From Diphasiastrum complanatum (taxonomy: Eukaryota; Streptophyta; Lycopodiopsida; Lycopodiales; Lycopodiaceae), in contig CM055110.1 of assembly GCA_029204225.1 (NCBI GenBank), positions 20,072,410 to 20,136,409 on the forward strand: 64,000 nt of DNA, read 5' to 3'. Below, piece after piece: positions 34,739 through 47,420 of the stretch; position 1 is the first letter of the stretch, and the number at the start of each line of letters is the position of its first letter. A model generated the notes under the pieces. That model had not been told where the DNA came from and ran no database searches. It saw nothing but the letters and a program-made list of their open reading frames with translations. A program made the translations under genes and the position numbers.

Positions 34739-35890
34739 TTAATTTAGTACTACTACATCATCCTTTGCACCATCATCAATAAAGGGAGGTTGAAGCCTTG
34801 CCCTAGCCAGTATACTCAGGATGATTTCTTGTCTGAATCTGTACACTTGGCTTGATGTGTACTCAGGAAGTGTAAACTACAAAATAGAACATTCATGTAT
34901 TAGTAATGGCTAAAAACATCAACAAAATAGAAAACTAATCATGATTCCAAAAATAAGAATAAACAGAATTTATTACCTTAGAAGGTTGAACCACTCAAAA
35001 AATAACTTGGCATTGTATAACGTGTACACCCACAGATGAATGAATCATTTTGCTGTGGTGACTGCAAAATAATTCAGCACAAAAGAAATCAATTATGAAA
35101 CAAAATGAATTAGAATGAAACAATTACATTAGAATACTGATTTCAACATGCTATTAAGAAAGACAGAGTTTACCTCCAAACTCACGATCTCCCAGTCCAC
35201 GGAATGGGGAACATCTGTAGGAATATATTTACTTAAATATGGCAGATACATATCTACATCCTTATGCGTATTTTTTGCTGAATTCATCTTGCACAAAAAC
35301 CTTTGATACTATTATTTACAGATTTCTTAATAGAAATCAGGTTTAAACTCTAGTGGTCACTGCAAAATAAGATTGAAAGTACTTTAGCGGCAATTCTGAG
35401 ATCTATTTAGATTGAAAATGTCAATGTAAATGCATAAAACAGGAAGAATCACTTAATATATCTTACTTGGTATGATAAGGAATGACCAGATACTTTGTTG
35501 CTGGTGTAAATCCACTTGTCAGACACTGTGATAATGTTTCATTATTCTCCTTGAAGGCCTGAATCAGAAAGTTACTCAGCACCAGCAACTCGTTTGATGA
35601 ATCTATTGCAAGACTGTCAGCCCGGACTCTGTCACAGGATCACTGATAGAAGTCCGTCAGGCTGTGCCTTGAGAAAATGTTTAAGCGACAAAAAGACAAC
35701 TCTTCAGAATAGGCGCATGCTTGAACTTAGTATGGACTCTGCCTTGACAAACAATGAAGGCTGAGTCGTAAATAAGCATTGCCTTACCTTCAACAATGAC
35801 TAGTGCCATAGCTTGACTCAATGCAAATAGAAGTTACAAAGGCCTTTTTGCTAATGTATTTGACGGAAAATAACTAGGCAGGAAATAAGC
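34739..35890 (-). pseudogene. Ulp1/C48-type cysteine protease, multi-exon pseudogene
   Basis: Minus-strand exons: about 35610-35467, 35359-35174, 35061-34977, 34876-34739 (stop TAA), all with GT..AG borders. The reading across junctions gives LVIPYHTNDH, a TAG where Trp is expected, SLNLISIKK; then VDWEIVSLE; then PQQNDSFICG followed by VYTLYNAKLFFEWF. This matches the Ulp1 catalytic layout: His next to Trp, later Gln and the Cys nucleophile in Q-x5-CG. Lesions: TAG at 35352-35350, frameshifts near 35290 and after ICG. A further upstream block (about 35890-35640, SQAMALVIVEGKAMLIYD) may be its N-terminal part. Ulp1 enzymes process SUMO; in plants they are also carried by some DNA transposons. 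Confidence 0.75.
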
Positions 35891-36036
35891 CTTGGTGCCA
35901 TAAACACATTTAATACTTAGAGCACTCATTACAACTATATATGTTGTGCACTGCGGTAAAGGAAAAAAAAAAGCTTATGATCTAGCATTAAGAAGCCGAA
36001 AATGGGAGTAAAGGTCCATAGCCAGTGCTCCACACT

Positions 36037-37526
36037 TTGCTTCAAATGAATGTTTCATCAAGAAGAAGGGTAAGATAGTGCTAAGGGCACTAGACTTGGC
36101 AAACTTTATAAGTTGGATGCATTTGTGGATACTAATGTTGTCATTTTGGCCGAGAAGAGCAAGATATCTACCTTCACTTTATGGCACAAAAGACTTGGAC
36201 ATGTCAACTTGGGTTCCATGGAGGCTATGATCAAGGAGGAGTATGCTTTAGGTCTACCAAGGTCTATTGGAAAGGAAGACAAGGTTTGTGAAGCTTGTGC
36301 TTTATCCTAAGGCACATAAGAAAGTGTTTCATAACTCCATCACAAAGTCATCTCATCCTCTTGAACTCATACACTCAGATGTGCACATTGCTAGCACCAA
36401 ATCTAATGGAGGTTCATCCATGTTTTTAATCTTCATTGATGACTACTCAAGATATTGTTGTGTGTTCGTACTTTCCTTCAAATCTCAAGTATTTGATACT
36501 TTTGTAAAGTACAATGGTGGAAAATTCATCTCCAATGAGTTCAAGGCCTTTTGTGAGGAGGAAGGGATCAAGAAAGACACTTCTTGTCCTTACACTCCTC
36601 AGCAAAATGGAGTTGCTGAAAGAAGGAATAGAACATTACGTGAATGTTCTAAGGCTTTAAGACTGGATGCTTGTTTGCCCAAATCCTTTTGGGGTGAATC
36701 TCTTGTATGTGCAAACTACTTGATGAATAGGGTGTCTTGCAAAGCAATTGAAGGCAAAACTCCTTATGAGATGTTGTATGGAAAGAAACCCAATCTTAAT
36801 CACTTGAAAGTTTTTGGATGTATATGTTATGTGCATGTGCCATTGGAAACAAGAACCAAGGAGGATCCATCTTCCACAAGAGGGAACATGCTTGGATATG
36901 CAAGCTCAAGCAAGGGCTACAAAGTCTATCTCCCATCCTTGAACAAATTTGTTGTTTCAAGGGATGTTATATTTGATGAACATCATATGCACATGCTTGA
37001 AGAAGGCTCAAGTGCTCCAACAATCAATAAGAAGATGGCCGAGGAGCAAGATAGACCAAATCTTAGCTTCAGTGTATGTAGGTTGAGCCAATCCATGCAA
37101 AAGCCATTGAATATCCATCGGAAAAAGACTAAGAGGATTATAAGATACATCTTGGGTACATTGGATTTTGGGATTCTATATAGAGGAGATGTGATTAACC
37201 TTCATGCATTTACTGATTCAGATTTTGCAGGGGACAAGAGGGATAGGAAATCAACAAGTGCCTATTCAACTTTCATAGGAGAAGGTGTGGTTTCATGGCT
37301 TTCCAAAAAGCAAGAAACTATATCTCTATCTTCAACCGAGGCCGAGTACAAAGCTTTGACAACCACTACAAAGGAGGTACTTTGGATCAAGAGATTATTG
37401 GTGGAGCTAAAGATCATGGATTCAGAGGAGGCACCAATCATCTACAATGACAATATATCAGCCCAACACCTTACATCTAACCCAATCTTCCATGCAAGAT
37501 CTAAGCACATTGAGATATGCCATCAC
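36037..37526 (+). pseudogene. Copia A derivative F with in-frame deletions (integrase-RNase H fusion)
   Basis: Starts mid-polyprotein (SNECFIKKKGKIV) and follows A closely through integrase (LWHKRLGHVN, CEAC, HSDVHIAS, NGVAERRNRT). One deletion after TFVK removes about 20 residues including the RSD of the catalytic triad. A second, after MAEEQD, jumps to RPNLSFSVCRLSQ, removing nearly all RT. The frame stays open for 429 codons (36267-37556) into RNase H (SDSDFAGDKRD, STEAEY) and ends when a third junction after IEICHH enters LTR sequence. Not functional as an element, but its similarity to A suggests a recent origin. Confidence 0.9.
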
Positions 37527-38123
37527 TGGCCAAATAGCATAGGATTCCATTCGTAAGGATGTTCTCAAGTAGACCTAAGTGATAGAACCTTTGGAATGAG
37601 TCCAAATCATGCGTAGATACAAGAGAGAAAAAGTAGGAGCTATTTTTGGTAGTTTTTGCATTGTTGAGGGATCTCCAAGATTCCAATCCTAACTTGGTAG
37701 GGATGAAAGATCCACCAAAATTAGAATTAGGGATAGGTTTAGGGCTACTCCTATCTGCCCAAAATCGTGATGGATCATGTACATATAGGGGATGATATCT
37801 CACCAAAATCAATCAAGCAATTTCATGATTTTTCTCTCATAATGGTGCAACTGCTCTCTATGTTTATAATTGTTTGAGTTCTTGTGATTCCTAATGATTA
37901 TAGGATTGAATGTAGGTCTGGTGTACAGTACTCAGATTGTGGGAGGCCGTACTTTCACATGTGTGAAGGCTTCTTCAAGGATTTGGGCCATTTAGTGAGG
38001 TTCAAGCATATTTTTTTGATGGATTTTGATGGTTCAAGTTGTGCTAATCTTATGAGATCATAATCTATTATTTCTCTCATCATTTCAAGTGTTTTAGGAT
38101 CCTTATTTTCTGTAATTTTAACA
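37527..38123 (+). repeat. 3' LTR of copia F, 5'-truncated
   Basis: Matches the A LTR in inverse orientation from the CCAAATAGCATAGGATTCC region to the terminus TGTAATTTTAACA at 38123. The first part of the LTR and the PPT are missing, deleted together with the end of RNase H. It carries the CpG-decayed palindrome CACATGTGTG at 37956-37965. Confidence 0.88.
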
Positions 38124-38139
38124 GGTGTAAGTGTTATGC

Positions 38140-38404
38140 TTGAAATCGAGGGCCCGAAAAAGCAAGCTCCTCCTGCCTTAATAGCCTTTTAGGTTGCTCA
38201 GTCAGATATAATTATATATGATCAAAAAGACATAGAAGTCCTTCCCAATACAGAGGAAAATGAAATTATAGGAGAGAGGCCTGTTGTCTTAAAAGGCATA
38301 GAAGTCCTTCTCGAAACAGAGGAAGGCGAAATTATAGAAGAGATGATTATTGTCTTATCAGTTCCTAATACTAATATTGGAAGTATAGTAAAATTTATTG
38401 AATA
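38140..38404 (+). pseudogene. Short acidic coding remnant with 66-bp tandem duplication
   Basis: A plus frame (QAPPALIAF, one stop, VAQSDIIIYDQ, then two related 22-residue units beginning KDIEVLPNTEENEII and KGIEVLLETEEGEII, then VPNTNIGSIVKFIE and a stop at 38403). The unit spacing is 66 bp (CATAGAAGTC at 38231 and 38297). It faces the ubiquitin-like copy 2 tail to tail, in the place where copy 1 has the Ulp1 gene. No known domain. Confidence 0.4.
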
Positions 38405-38433
38405 GGAATTCATTTGTAAATAGAGATACATAA

Positions 38434-38434
38434 A

Positions 38435-38461
<27 letters not shown>
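38434..38461. repeat. (AT)n microsatellite, about 28 bp
   Basis: Fourteen AT units in an AT-rich spacer. Confidence 0.95.
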
Positions 38462-38465
<4 letters not shown>

Positions 38466-38615
38466 CTTACATGTAAAGAACTCATTTATGGGATTTTTAT
38501 TGATATCAATATAGATTCTTATAACCAAGTTGTGTCCATAGTGTAATACTGGAATGCAATTTTCTAGATTGATAAAAAGACATGATGATTGACATGTATT
38601 TGTTGATAATAAATC

Positions 38616-40175
38616 TCAGTGTTCTTCCATAAGTTGGATTGTTTCACCAATATCTCTACATTTGATCTCGAGCTCATGTCTTTTACGTACCTGTATAAAA
38701 CTAATAGAAAGTGAGTTACAATTAGTATAGAGATTGTATGAGAAAGTTTTGATAGAAACTATTCACAAAAAATCGAGTGTTTATAGTTACTTACGAGTTT
38801 ACCATTGAAAATGAATCTAAAGTCTAAAAGTATATCATCTTGTAGGAGCAATAGTTCCCGCCTGATGTAACTTTAGACTCCAATCCTCTTCTACCTCAAC
38901 ACATGTCAAAACTACATCATTGTATATAATTTCAATATTTTTTTGTTTTGAATGTCCATTGGCTTCCAAGTCTTGATTGAGTGGCACCCAGTTACCTTTA
39001 TTTTATTTCCATTTTTGATAATGGAAGCATAAGCTCAACATTTGTTTTCCAATTTGATAACGAAAGCACATGGAAGACATTTTAATTCTACATTTTATTT
39101 CTCCATATGATCGTTTGTCCCAACCTTCATCCATAAGTCCAAACAATAAACTATTTGATAAATATTTGCATACAAACATCGTTGGGTTTTTGTGTACATT
39201 GACACTTGAAAAAAAATCCACGAATATATTCAAATAAATAAACCAACTCAATCTGACTATTTTTTTATCCCGTGCTTATCTTTAATGAATTTTTTACATC
39301 ATTATATAGCTTGCAATGACATGATTCTTAAACTACACAATCTGGAGCAACCCATTCATCACTTCCAAAACTAGGTAATGGAATTGGGACTATTTGTCTA
39401 AAACCTCCTTTTGTATCAGAAATGTACATTGATTCATAAAAAAGATCTCATTATCAGCTAGATCTTTTGCAGTTCCTGTCCAATATATATGGGTGATCAC
39501 ATGGTCCTTCATTGAGAGATTGATTAATTACTGTAGCTTTCCAACATCAGAGTGAATCACGTCTAATATTTCTGCAAGTGATTGTGCGGGCTCCCATTCA
39601 CTTATGCATGATGGATATAAATCTGAAAGAGAAAAACAATGTTGAAGCATTTAAATCATAATCTGAAGAGCATCAATAAAGAAAATCACCTATGATTGCC
39701 CTAGAGTGCATATGTTTTGATATACTTACAATTACATTTTTGATTTTCATGAGGATTGATATCATGTACTTTGATTTTTGAATGCATATATACATGTACT
39801 ACTAAGACCTCTGATGTAGATTGACCTCCCGGGGTAGTCTTAAACTCCAAAATTTTTGCTTTCCAATAAGATTTGTAAGTCATTTTTGCTCTTTTCTTTT
39901 GTCGAAAATTGCCCTTTGATGATGGATGCAGCAATACCTGAGATCTTCATATATTTTGTTGGCTTCCAGTTATCAGCTTCATCTTTCTCATTGTAAAGAA
40001 TCACAGAATCGATTGTAGATCTGGGTCTCCTTGCCATTGCTATTTTCAAAGCTTGGGCGCCAAAAATCTCTTTGATATGATACTTAATTTCAATTTTTTG
40101 TATCACATTTAATCTAATGTGAATTCCAACATAGTCACAGTTATTGCGTATACCATATTTTTTGTAATTGTACAT
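38616..40175 (-). pseudogene. Spliced gene, ubiquitin-like C-terminus (copy 2)
   Basis: Minus-strand exons: about 40175-39730 (IEIKYHIKEIFGAQALKIAM, ISGIAASIIKGQF, frameshift near 39850), 39622-38795, and 38690-38616 with stop TGA. Introns show GTAAGT and CAG borders. The middle exon reads ISEWEPAQSLAEILDVIHSDV, later PIPLPSFGSDEW, GWDKRSYGEIKCRIKMSS, VEVEEDWSLK and LDFRFIFNGKL; the last exon reads VRKRHELEIKCRDIGETIQL. The last part again has the ubiquitin-like pattern, without a terminal Gly-Gly. Several stops and frameshifts. Copy 1 matches from the middle exon onward. The N-terminal domain is unrecognised. Fold and any link to SUMO biology are inferred. Confidence 0.55.
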
Positions 40176-40404
40176 ACTATATTTCTATAACTATAACTAG
40201 TATAGTTAGAAAATTTCATTATACTAACCAGCATAGTCAAGTAAATTTAACTTGAGCTATTGACATTGGGGAGATTAGCATGTGTCGGGCAAGAAGAAGA
40301 AAACAATGGGATACGTCCATGCTGCCCGGACACAAATCTCAAAGTTTTCTATATTGCATTTTTATTTTTTAGTTAATTTGAACTACGTTACATAGATTTC
40401 AAAT

Positions 40405-41690
40405 CTGTGCATTTTGATTGGGCCTGGTGATGGTCAAAACTAAAGAAAAATAAATAAAAGTATCTTCACAAAGGGTCTTTTTGATATTGAGAACTCCTCT
40501 AATGTAAACTTTAGCAAAACCCTTTGCACAAAGCCTTGCCTTGTACTTGTTGATTGTGCCATCTTGATTATACTTGACTCGAAAAACCCACTTGCAACCA
40601 ATGGTGTGCTTGTTGGATGGAAGATCCACATGCTCCCATGTCTTGTTGGCCATCAAAGCATCATATTCCTCCTTCATGGCAAGAAACCATTCCTTCGAAT
40701 TGAGTGCATCATATACATCCTTTGGCTCCTCATGTGAAATAAAATAAGCACAATTAGTGGAGTTGAGTTCCACGTGCTTGTCTTTATCTTCATATGTAAG
40801 CCTCCTAGGCGCGGATCTTTCTCTTTGAGACCTCCTTGGTGAAAAGATTCGTGGGAGTTGGGAACTCAATGGACACTTTAGAATGGCGCCCTCCTACTAG
40901 GTAAGAGTAAGATTACCTTGCTTGTGTCCTTGATCTCTCTTCTTCCTGTAGCACTCACTTGCAAAGTGTCATTTGATGCCACAATGGAAGCACTTGAGCT
41001 TTGATCTATCCTTCTTGTTGCCACTTGAAGAAGCATCCTCTTGATCTTGCCCTTTAGACCATTTACTTTTGGTTTTGCCCTTGAATTTGCCCTTTGTGAA
41101 CATAGCATCCTCTTGAAGTGCCAATGTAGATCCACCTCTTGCTTGAAGCCTATAGTCCTCATCGATCAAGATCTCTTGAAGATCCATCAAACTTGGCAAC
41201 ATCTTTTTAATAGCAATACTTTGAACAATGCTAGCATGAGCATCCAACAAGCCATTAAGAATTACTTGAATAAGCTCTCCTTCCTTAATGCTTTCATCAA
41301 TGCAAGCCAACTCATCATTCAATGCTTTCATTCTCAAAATAAAAGTACTTGGACTTTCTTCATTCTTTTGCAAACAAGAGAAGATTTGCCCTCTTAAAGT
41401 CAGCACTCTAGAAATAGATCTGGATTCATAAAGCTTCGTCAATGAATTCCAAGCTTCCAAAGATGATGTGCAATTACCAACTTCCTTGAGAAGTTCATTG
41501 GTAACATTCATCTTTATTATGTGTAGAGACTTCTTGGCCCTCTTGTCATACCTCATTTGATCTTGTTGTGTTGCTGGTCTCTCCTCCAAACCTACAACAA
41601 TATCCAAAACATCATTCATCTCAAGAAGTGACTCCATCCTCACTTTCCACAATGAATAGCTACTTGAGGTAAGCCTATCTATTTCAAAAG
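40405..41690 (-). pseudogene. Copia I gag joined to integrase-RT linker (internal deletion)
   Basis: Gag of the A lineage (LWKVRMESLLEMNDV, 41690-41000; LILNGLL-type region) with zinc knuckle CFHCGIK-stop-HFASEC, where one codon has become TGA. It is then joined to SQLPRIFSPRRSQRERSAPRRLTYEDKDK, FISHEEPKDVYDALNSKEW and HTIGCKWVFRVKYN, the RT entry. RT breaks after KGFA near 40520. Protease, integrase, RT core and RNase H are absent. The PBS for this element lies at 42208-42197. Confidence 0.88.
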
Positions 41691-42196
41691 AATCACAAAG
41701 ATTTGAAACTATCTCAAAAATTCTCTTCTAGCATTTATACCAAGCAAATCAACACATATAATCATGGAATCTTGATCAACCTATGATCTATCCTCAATCT
41801 AATGACTTTTGCCACTTCCTAAGATTGAAACACACTCAAACAAAGTCTAGAGACCTCACTATCTAGAGATCCAATCAAAATTAGGGTTTTGACAAAATCA
41901 CAAAAAATTGACTATCTTAAATCTACATGCAAATGCTGAAAATTTGATATGCAATCTATTAGCCACCACTTAGGCTGATCCAGTGATCCAAAAATTGGCC
42001 AAATCTAGTATGTGAATTCAAAAATTGGAATTGATCAAGTTTATAAACCTATATAGGATTTTGATCTATAAAAGATCCAATCTACAAAAGAAAAAACTCG
42101 ATTTTGGTGTAGAATCCTCTCTACCATGCTCTAGACTTGATATCTTCACCAAATCATTGATAGATCTGATTTCCTCCTTCATAACCTGAAACACAA
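41691..42196 (-). other. Leader of copia I
   Basis: About 0.5 kb between PBS and gag, AT-rich, no gene, no palindrome of the CACACGTGTG class. Confidence 0.5.
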
Positions 42197-42208
42197 GCTC
42201 TGATACCA
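42197..42208 (-). promoter_or_regulatory. Primer-binding site of copia I, initiator-Met type
   Basis: The minus strand reads TGGTATCAGAGC. Next to it TGTGAGAGAT (from 42212) may be the LTR terminus, but only about 40 bp later an integrase fragment begins, so the 5' LTR is truncated or rearranged. Confidence 0.85.
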
Positions 42209-42239
42209 TCATGTGAGAGATTTCAGATCATTATGATCC

Positions 42240-42400
42240 AATCTACTTGAATGATCTTTGGTTGGAAAAAGGCCAAGAGCAAGCTCCTCCTTGCACATAG
42301 CTTCCATGGACTTGGTGTTGACGTGACCAAGCCTCTTGTGCCATAAGTCAAATGTGGCCATCTTGGTCTCCTCATCACAATTAGGTCTACCAACCATGGT
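42240..42400 (-). pseudogene. Copia integrase zinc-domain fragment
   Basis: The minus frame reads KMATFDLWHKRLGHVNTKSMEAM and CKEELALGL, the HH half of the integrase zinc domain with pre-integrase residues. It ends after LGLFPTKDHSS. It belongs to the A-like lineage and is a separate fragment inserted or rearranged next to the PBS of copia I. Confidence 0.8.
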
Positions 42401-42609
42401 GGTTAGATTGACTCACCAACTTCCTAGATTCATGGAGTTTGGCCCTAGATTTAAGGAATTATGACCAAATTGACTTGAATACCCCTATGATCAAGATTTA
42501 ACCTACCTAAGCCTAATCTACACATGTGGGAACACTCTCTCCCATGTGTGAATTATAATGTACAACAAAAAGTAAATTACAATCCAAGCTAGAATTGTCA
42601 TTTCTCACA
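42401..42609 (-). repeat. LTR-like flank with near-palindromes
   Basis: CACATGTGGG (42514) and CCCATGTGTG (42541) are relatives of the CACACGTGTG palindrome, and TTTCTCACA at 42601-42609 could pair with TGTGAGA at 42212 as LTR ends. The order relative to the integrase fragment is odd, so the structure is unresolved. Confidence 0.35.
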
Positions 42610-45039
<2,430 letters not shown>

Positions 45040-45460
45040 AATGCATGGCAGGACTAACTAGGCATTTGTCCATGCCAAACGTCCTATTCCTTCATAATGA
45101 CTTGTTGATTAGGCTTAATGCCAATAAACATCTAAAATTTGAGTTTGAATTACCTACATATCAAATATATAGGTCACCAAAGGAGCAAAGTCTACAACTT
45201 TGTCTAGAACACATTAATAAACTAGAAGAACAATGTTATGAGGTATTGATTGGGACTCAAAAGATCCCAACCAAATAAAAGAAAGTTTTTGACAAACCAT
45301 TGAAACTAGTCACTCTAAAGAAATGAGACATTTTAATTTATGATAATTGTCATATTAGATTTCAAGCCAAATTACATACAAGACAAATGGGTCCACATGA
45401 GATTATGGAAATATTTGACAACAAATTTTGCAACTCGTTGATTTGTCATAAACTTCAACA
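45040..45460 (+). pseudogene. Ty3/gypsy integrase C-terminal remnant
   Basis: The plus frame reads LPTYQIYRSPKEQSLQLCLEHINKLEEQCYEVL, then after stops LVTLKK, ILIYDNCHIRFQAKLHTRQMGPHEIMEIF. This has the shape of the gypsy integrase tail, where a helical Leu-Glu-rich stretch precedes the GD-V-L-Y...K-L..RW-GPY-I motif. At least three stops. Isolated piece; no neighbouring gypsy domains. Confidence 0.6.
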
Positions 45461-45900
45461 AATGGTTGAACAGTGAAAAAGTGTTATCGTTGAGCAACAT
45501 AGAATGATCACTTTTTTTTTTCATTTTATTTAATATTATTAACATTCTTATTTTCACTACATAATGTTTCTCAAATTATTTCAGAAAATGATTAGAAATT
45601 GTTCTCAAATAATTTCAAAATTAAAATTTTTTTTACTATATTTTATAGTCATAGGCAAAATACCTCTTTATTTATCTACATATTAGATAGATAAACAATG
45701 TATTTTACTTTTGCAAATATGATAAAGAATATCTCAAACATGAGCTCTATAAGATATAATTACGGATCTACAGCCCTCCTCATTTTTTATCTTGATGTTT
45801 ATTGATCAGAGCTAAAAGAATGAGGTGTTCTACACTTGGACTAAATTGTCTAGTTTCTCTCTCTAGCTAGTATTTAGTTTCTATGTCTATAGATGAGTAG
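45461..45900. other. AT-rich spacer
   Basis: A/T runs and no frame longer than 60 codons that resembles a protein. Confidence 0.4.
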
Positions 45901-46600
45901 TAGTACATGATGTTGAATTTCACATGTGTGGACTGTCCACTACATGTACTTGTGATCTCCTAAGGTGTGTAGATGCACCAAGATCAAGACTAGATTGAGA
46001 TTCAAGATCAATCTTGAATCCTATGGCAAAAACACACTACTACATGCATTCAATCACTTCCAACTCTCACTCACACGTGTGGGAAGTATTCAAAAAATAA
46101 TCTAAGTAAAAACAAGCTGCTCTCCTCGGGTAGAGAGAGAAAATGCATCATGAGCTCTCGGGTAGAGAGAGAAAGCTAGAAATCCAATAACTCACAAAAT
46201 CCATGAAATCACCAAATCAATTAGCTTCAAAATGAGGAGTACAATGATACTAGTAGGTCCACAAGCTATCACTATGCTTAACTATGATTGGACCATATTT
46301 TGTCACCTCTTGATCCTATTGGATCATTGATCCATGCACCTCTTAATTCTATTGGACTATATTCAAGCACACCTCAATATCCTATTGGACCTCACAAGGT
46401 TCCACCTCTAAATCCTATTGGACCTCTTGGAATTCATCAAACAAAAACTTTACACTTGTCTACACTCTAATTGGCAAGTGTTTAGCCTCTTACTCTATTT
46501 TGGCTCAATAGTGGCATTACAAGTGGAAATGCATAATTTGCCATCTATGCCAAATTTATTCCTATCAACATCCTACACCTAGATGCTTGATGTAAAAAAC
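45901..46600. repeat. LTR-like region with palindromes and a minisatellite
   Basis: Palindromes CACATGTGTG (45921-45930) and CACACGTGTG (46072-46081) occur in the same kind of context as in copia LTRs (GTACATG, then ATTTCACATGTGTGGACTGT). A short duplication around CGGGTAGAGAGAGAAA occurs twice (about 46128-46175). The 33-bp minisatellite follows. Boundaries unknown. Confidence 0.4.
46273..46437. repeat. 33-bp minisatellite, four to five degenerate units
   Basis: Units start at 46306, 46339, 46372 and 46405, each 33 bp and sharing CCTATTGGA(C/T) in the middle; a more diverged unit precedes at 46273. The plus frame is open over them and gives an 11-residue repeat of the type PLxPIGxxxxx. No start context or conserved neighbours suggest a real protein. 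Confidence 0.8.
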
Positions 46601-47216
46601 ATAAGACCCCTATATCTAACATAGATAATCTTTTTCAATTCTTCACACATGAATGAAGTGCATGTCTTATCATGAATGTGGTTTTTATCATGTATTAGGT
46701 TATCAATCTTGTGTAGATCCATTATGCTTTTAAAAAATAGATCTTATGCATTATTGTTGGCAGTTTATCTCTTGGTAACTTTGCATCAACAAGTCTCATG
46801 ATTAAATGTTAATTGGATCTCGACACATAGGGTTGATCTATTAAAAATAAATGTATACTACAATCCAATTAACCTATCAATCATAGAGCCTCACAAATTA
46901 AAAGGAGTAACACATGCATACTAACTCCAAAAGTTTGATTAACATAATGAACCAAAAATATGTACATATATGTAGCTCTATCTTTGGGAGGTATCACTAC
47001 ATGGTGAGGTGGTCTTAATTACAAAATGACTTTTCCAATTCACTTTATCTACTTGCTATCAACATGGCACTCATATCAACTACATAAATTGATCAATGCA
47101 AGACTTCTAATTATGTCCATACGTGTCCGTTAAAGAATAAACATGGCTTATGATACATATACACTCTCCCCTAATCCCTAGTTTATCTTACAGGCACTAA
47201 GCTTTCCTTTTGAAAA
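46601..47216. other. Non-coding sequence upstream of a copia remnant
   Basis: No gene seen. A pyrimidine tract CTCTCCCCTAATCCC near 47163 could be the complement of a decayed minus-strand PPT. Confidence 0.35.
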
Positions 47217-47420
47217 CACGAATCTATGTGCACTTAGAAGGCTTTGTAAATATATCAGCTAATCCTACAATATACCACATCAATCTTCTTAGATAAAAAA
47301 TATTCTGAATAGAATGGTACTTAATTTCCATTGGGTTTTGACATTTGGCAAGTAAATTTTTTGCCAGTTTGTGAGTTTCTTCCATGACATGCTCTAGCAA
47401 AATGGTAGCACATGGTGTGC
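47217..47420 (-). pseudogene. Copia RNase H terminal remnant
   Basis: The minus strand reads MEIKYHSIQNIF, then VGLADIFTKPSKC, corresponding to the IEIKYHFIR...LADIFTKPL end of copia RNase H, with frame changes between. Very decayed. Confidence 0.6.

Noticed and set aside
38222-38485. Minus frame with Tyr-Ile run
   Set aside because: It comes from the (AT)n tract and the antisense of the 66-bp duplication.
46306-46437. CRISPR-like array
   Set aside because: The 33-bp units are directly tandem without unique spacers.
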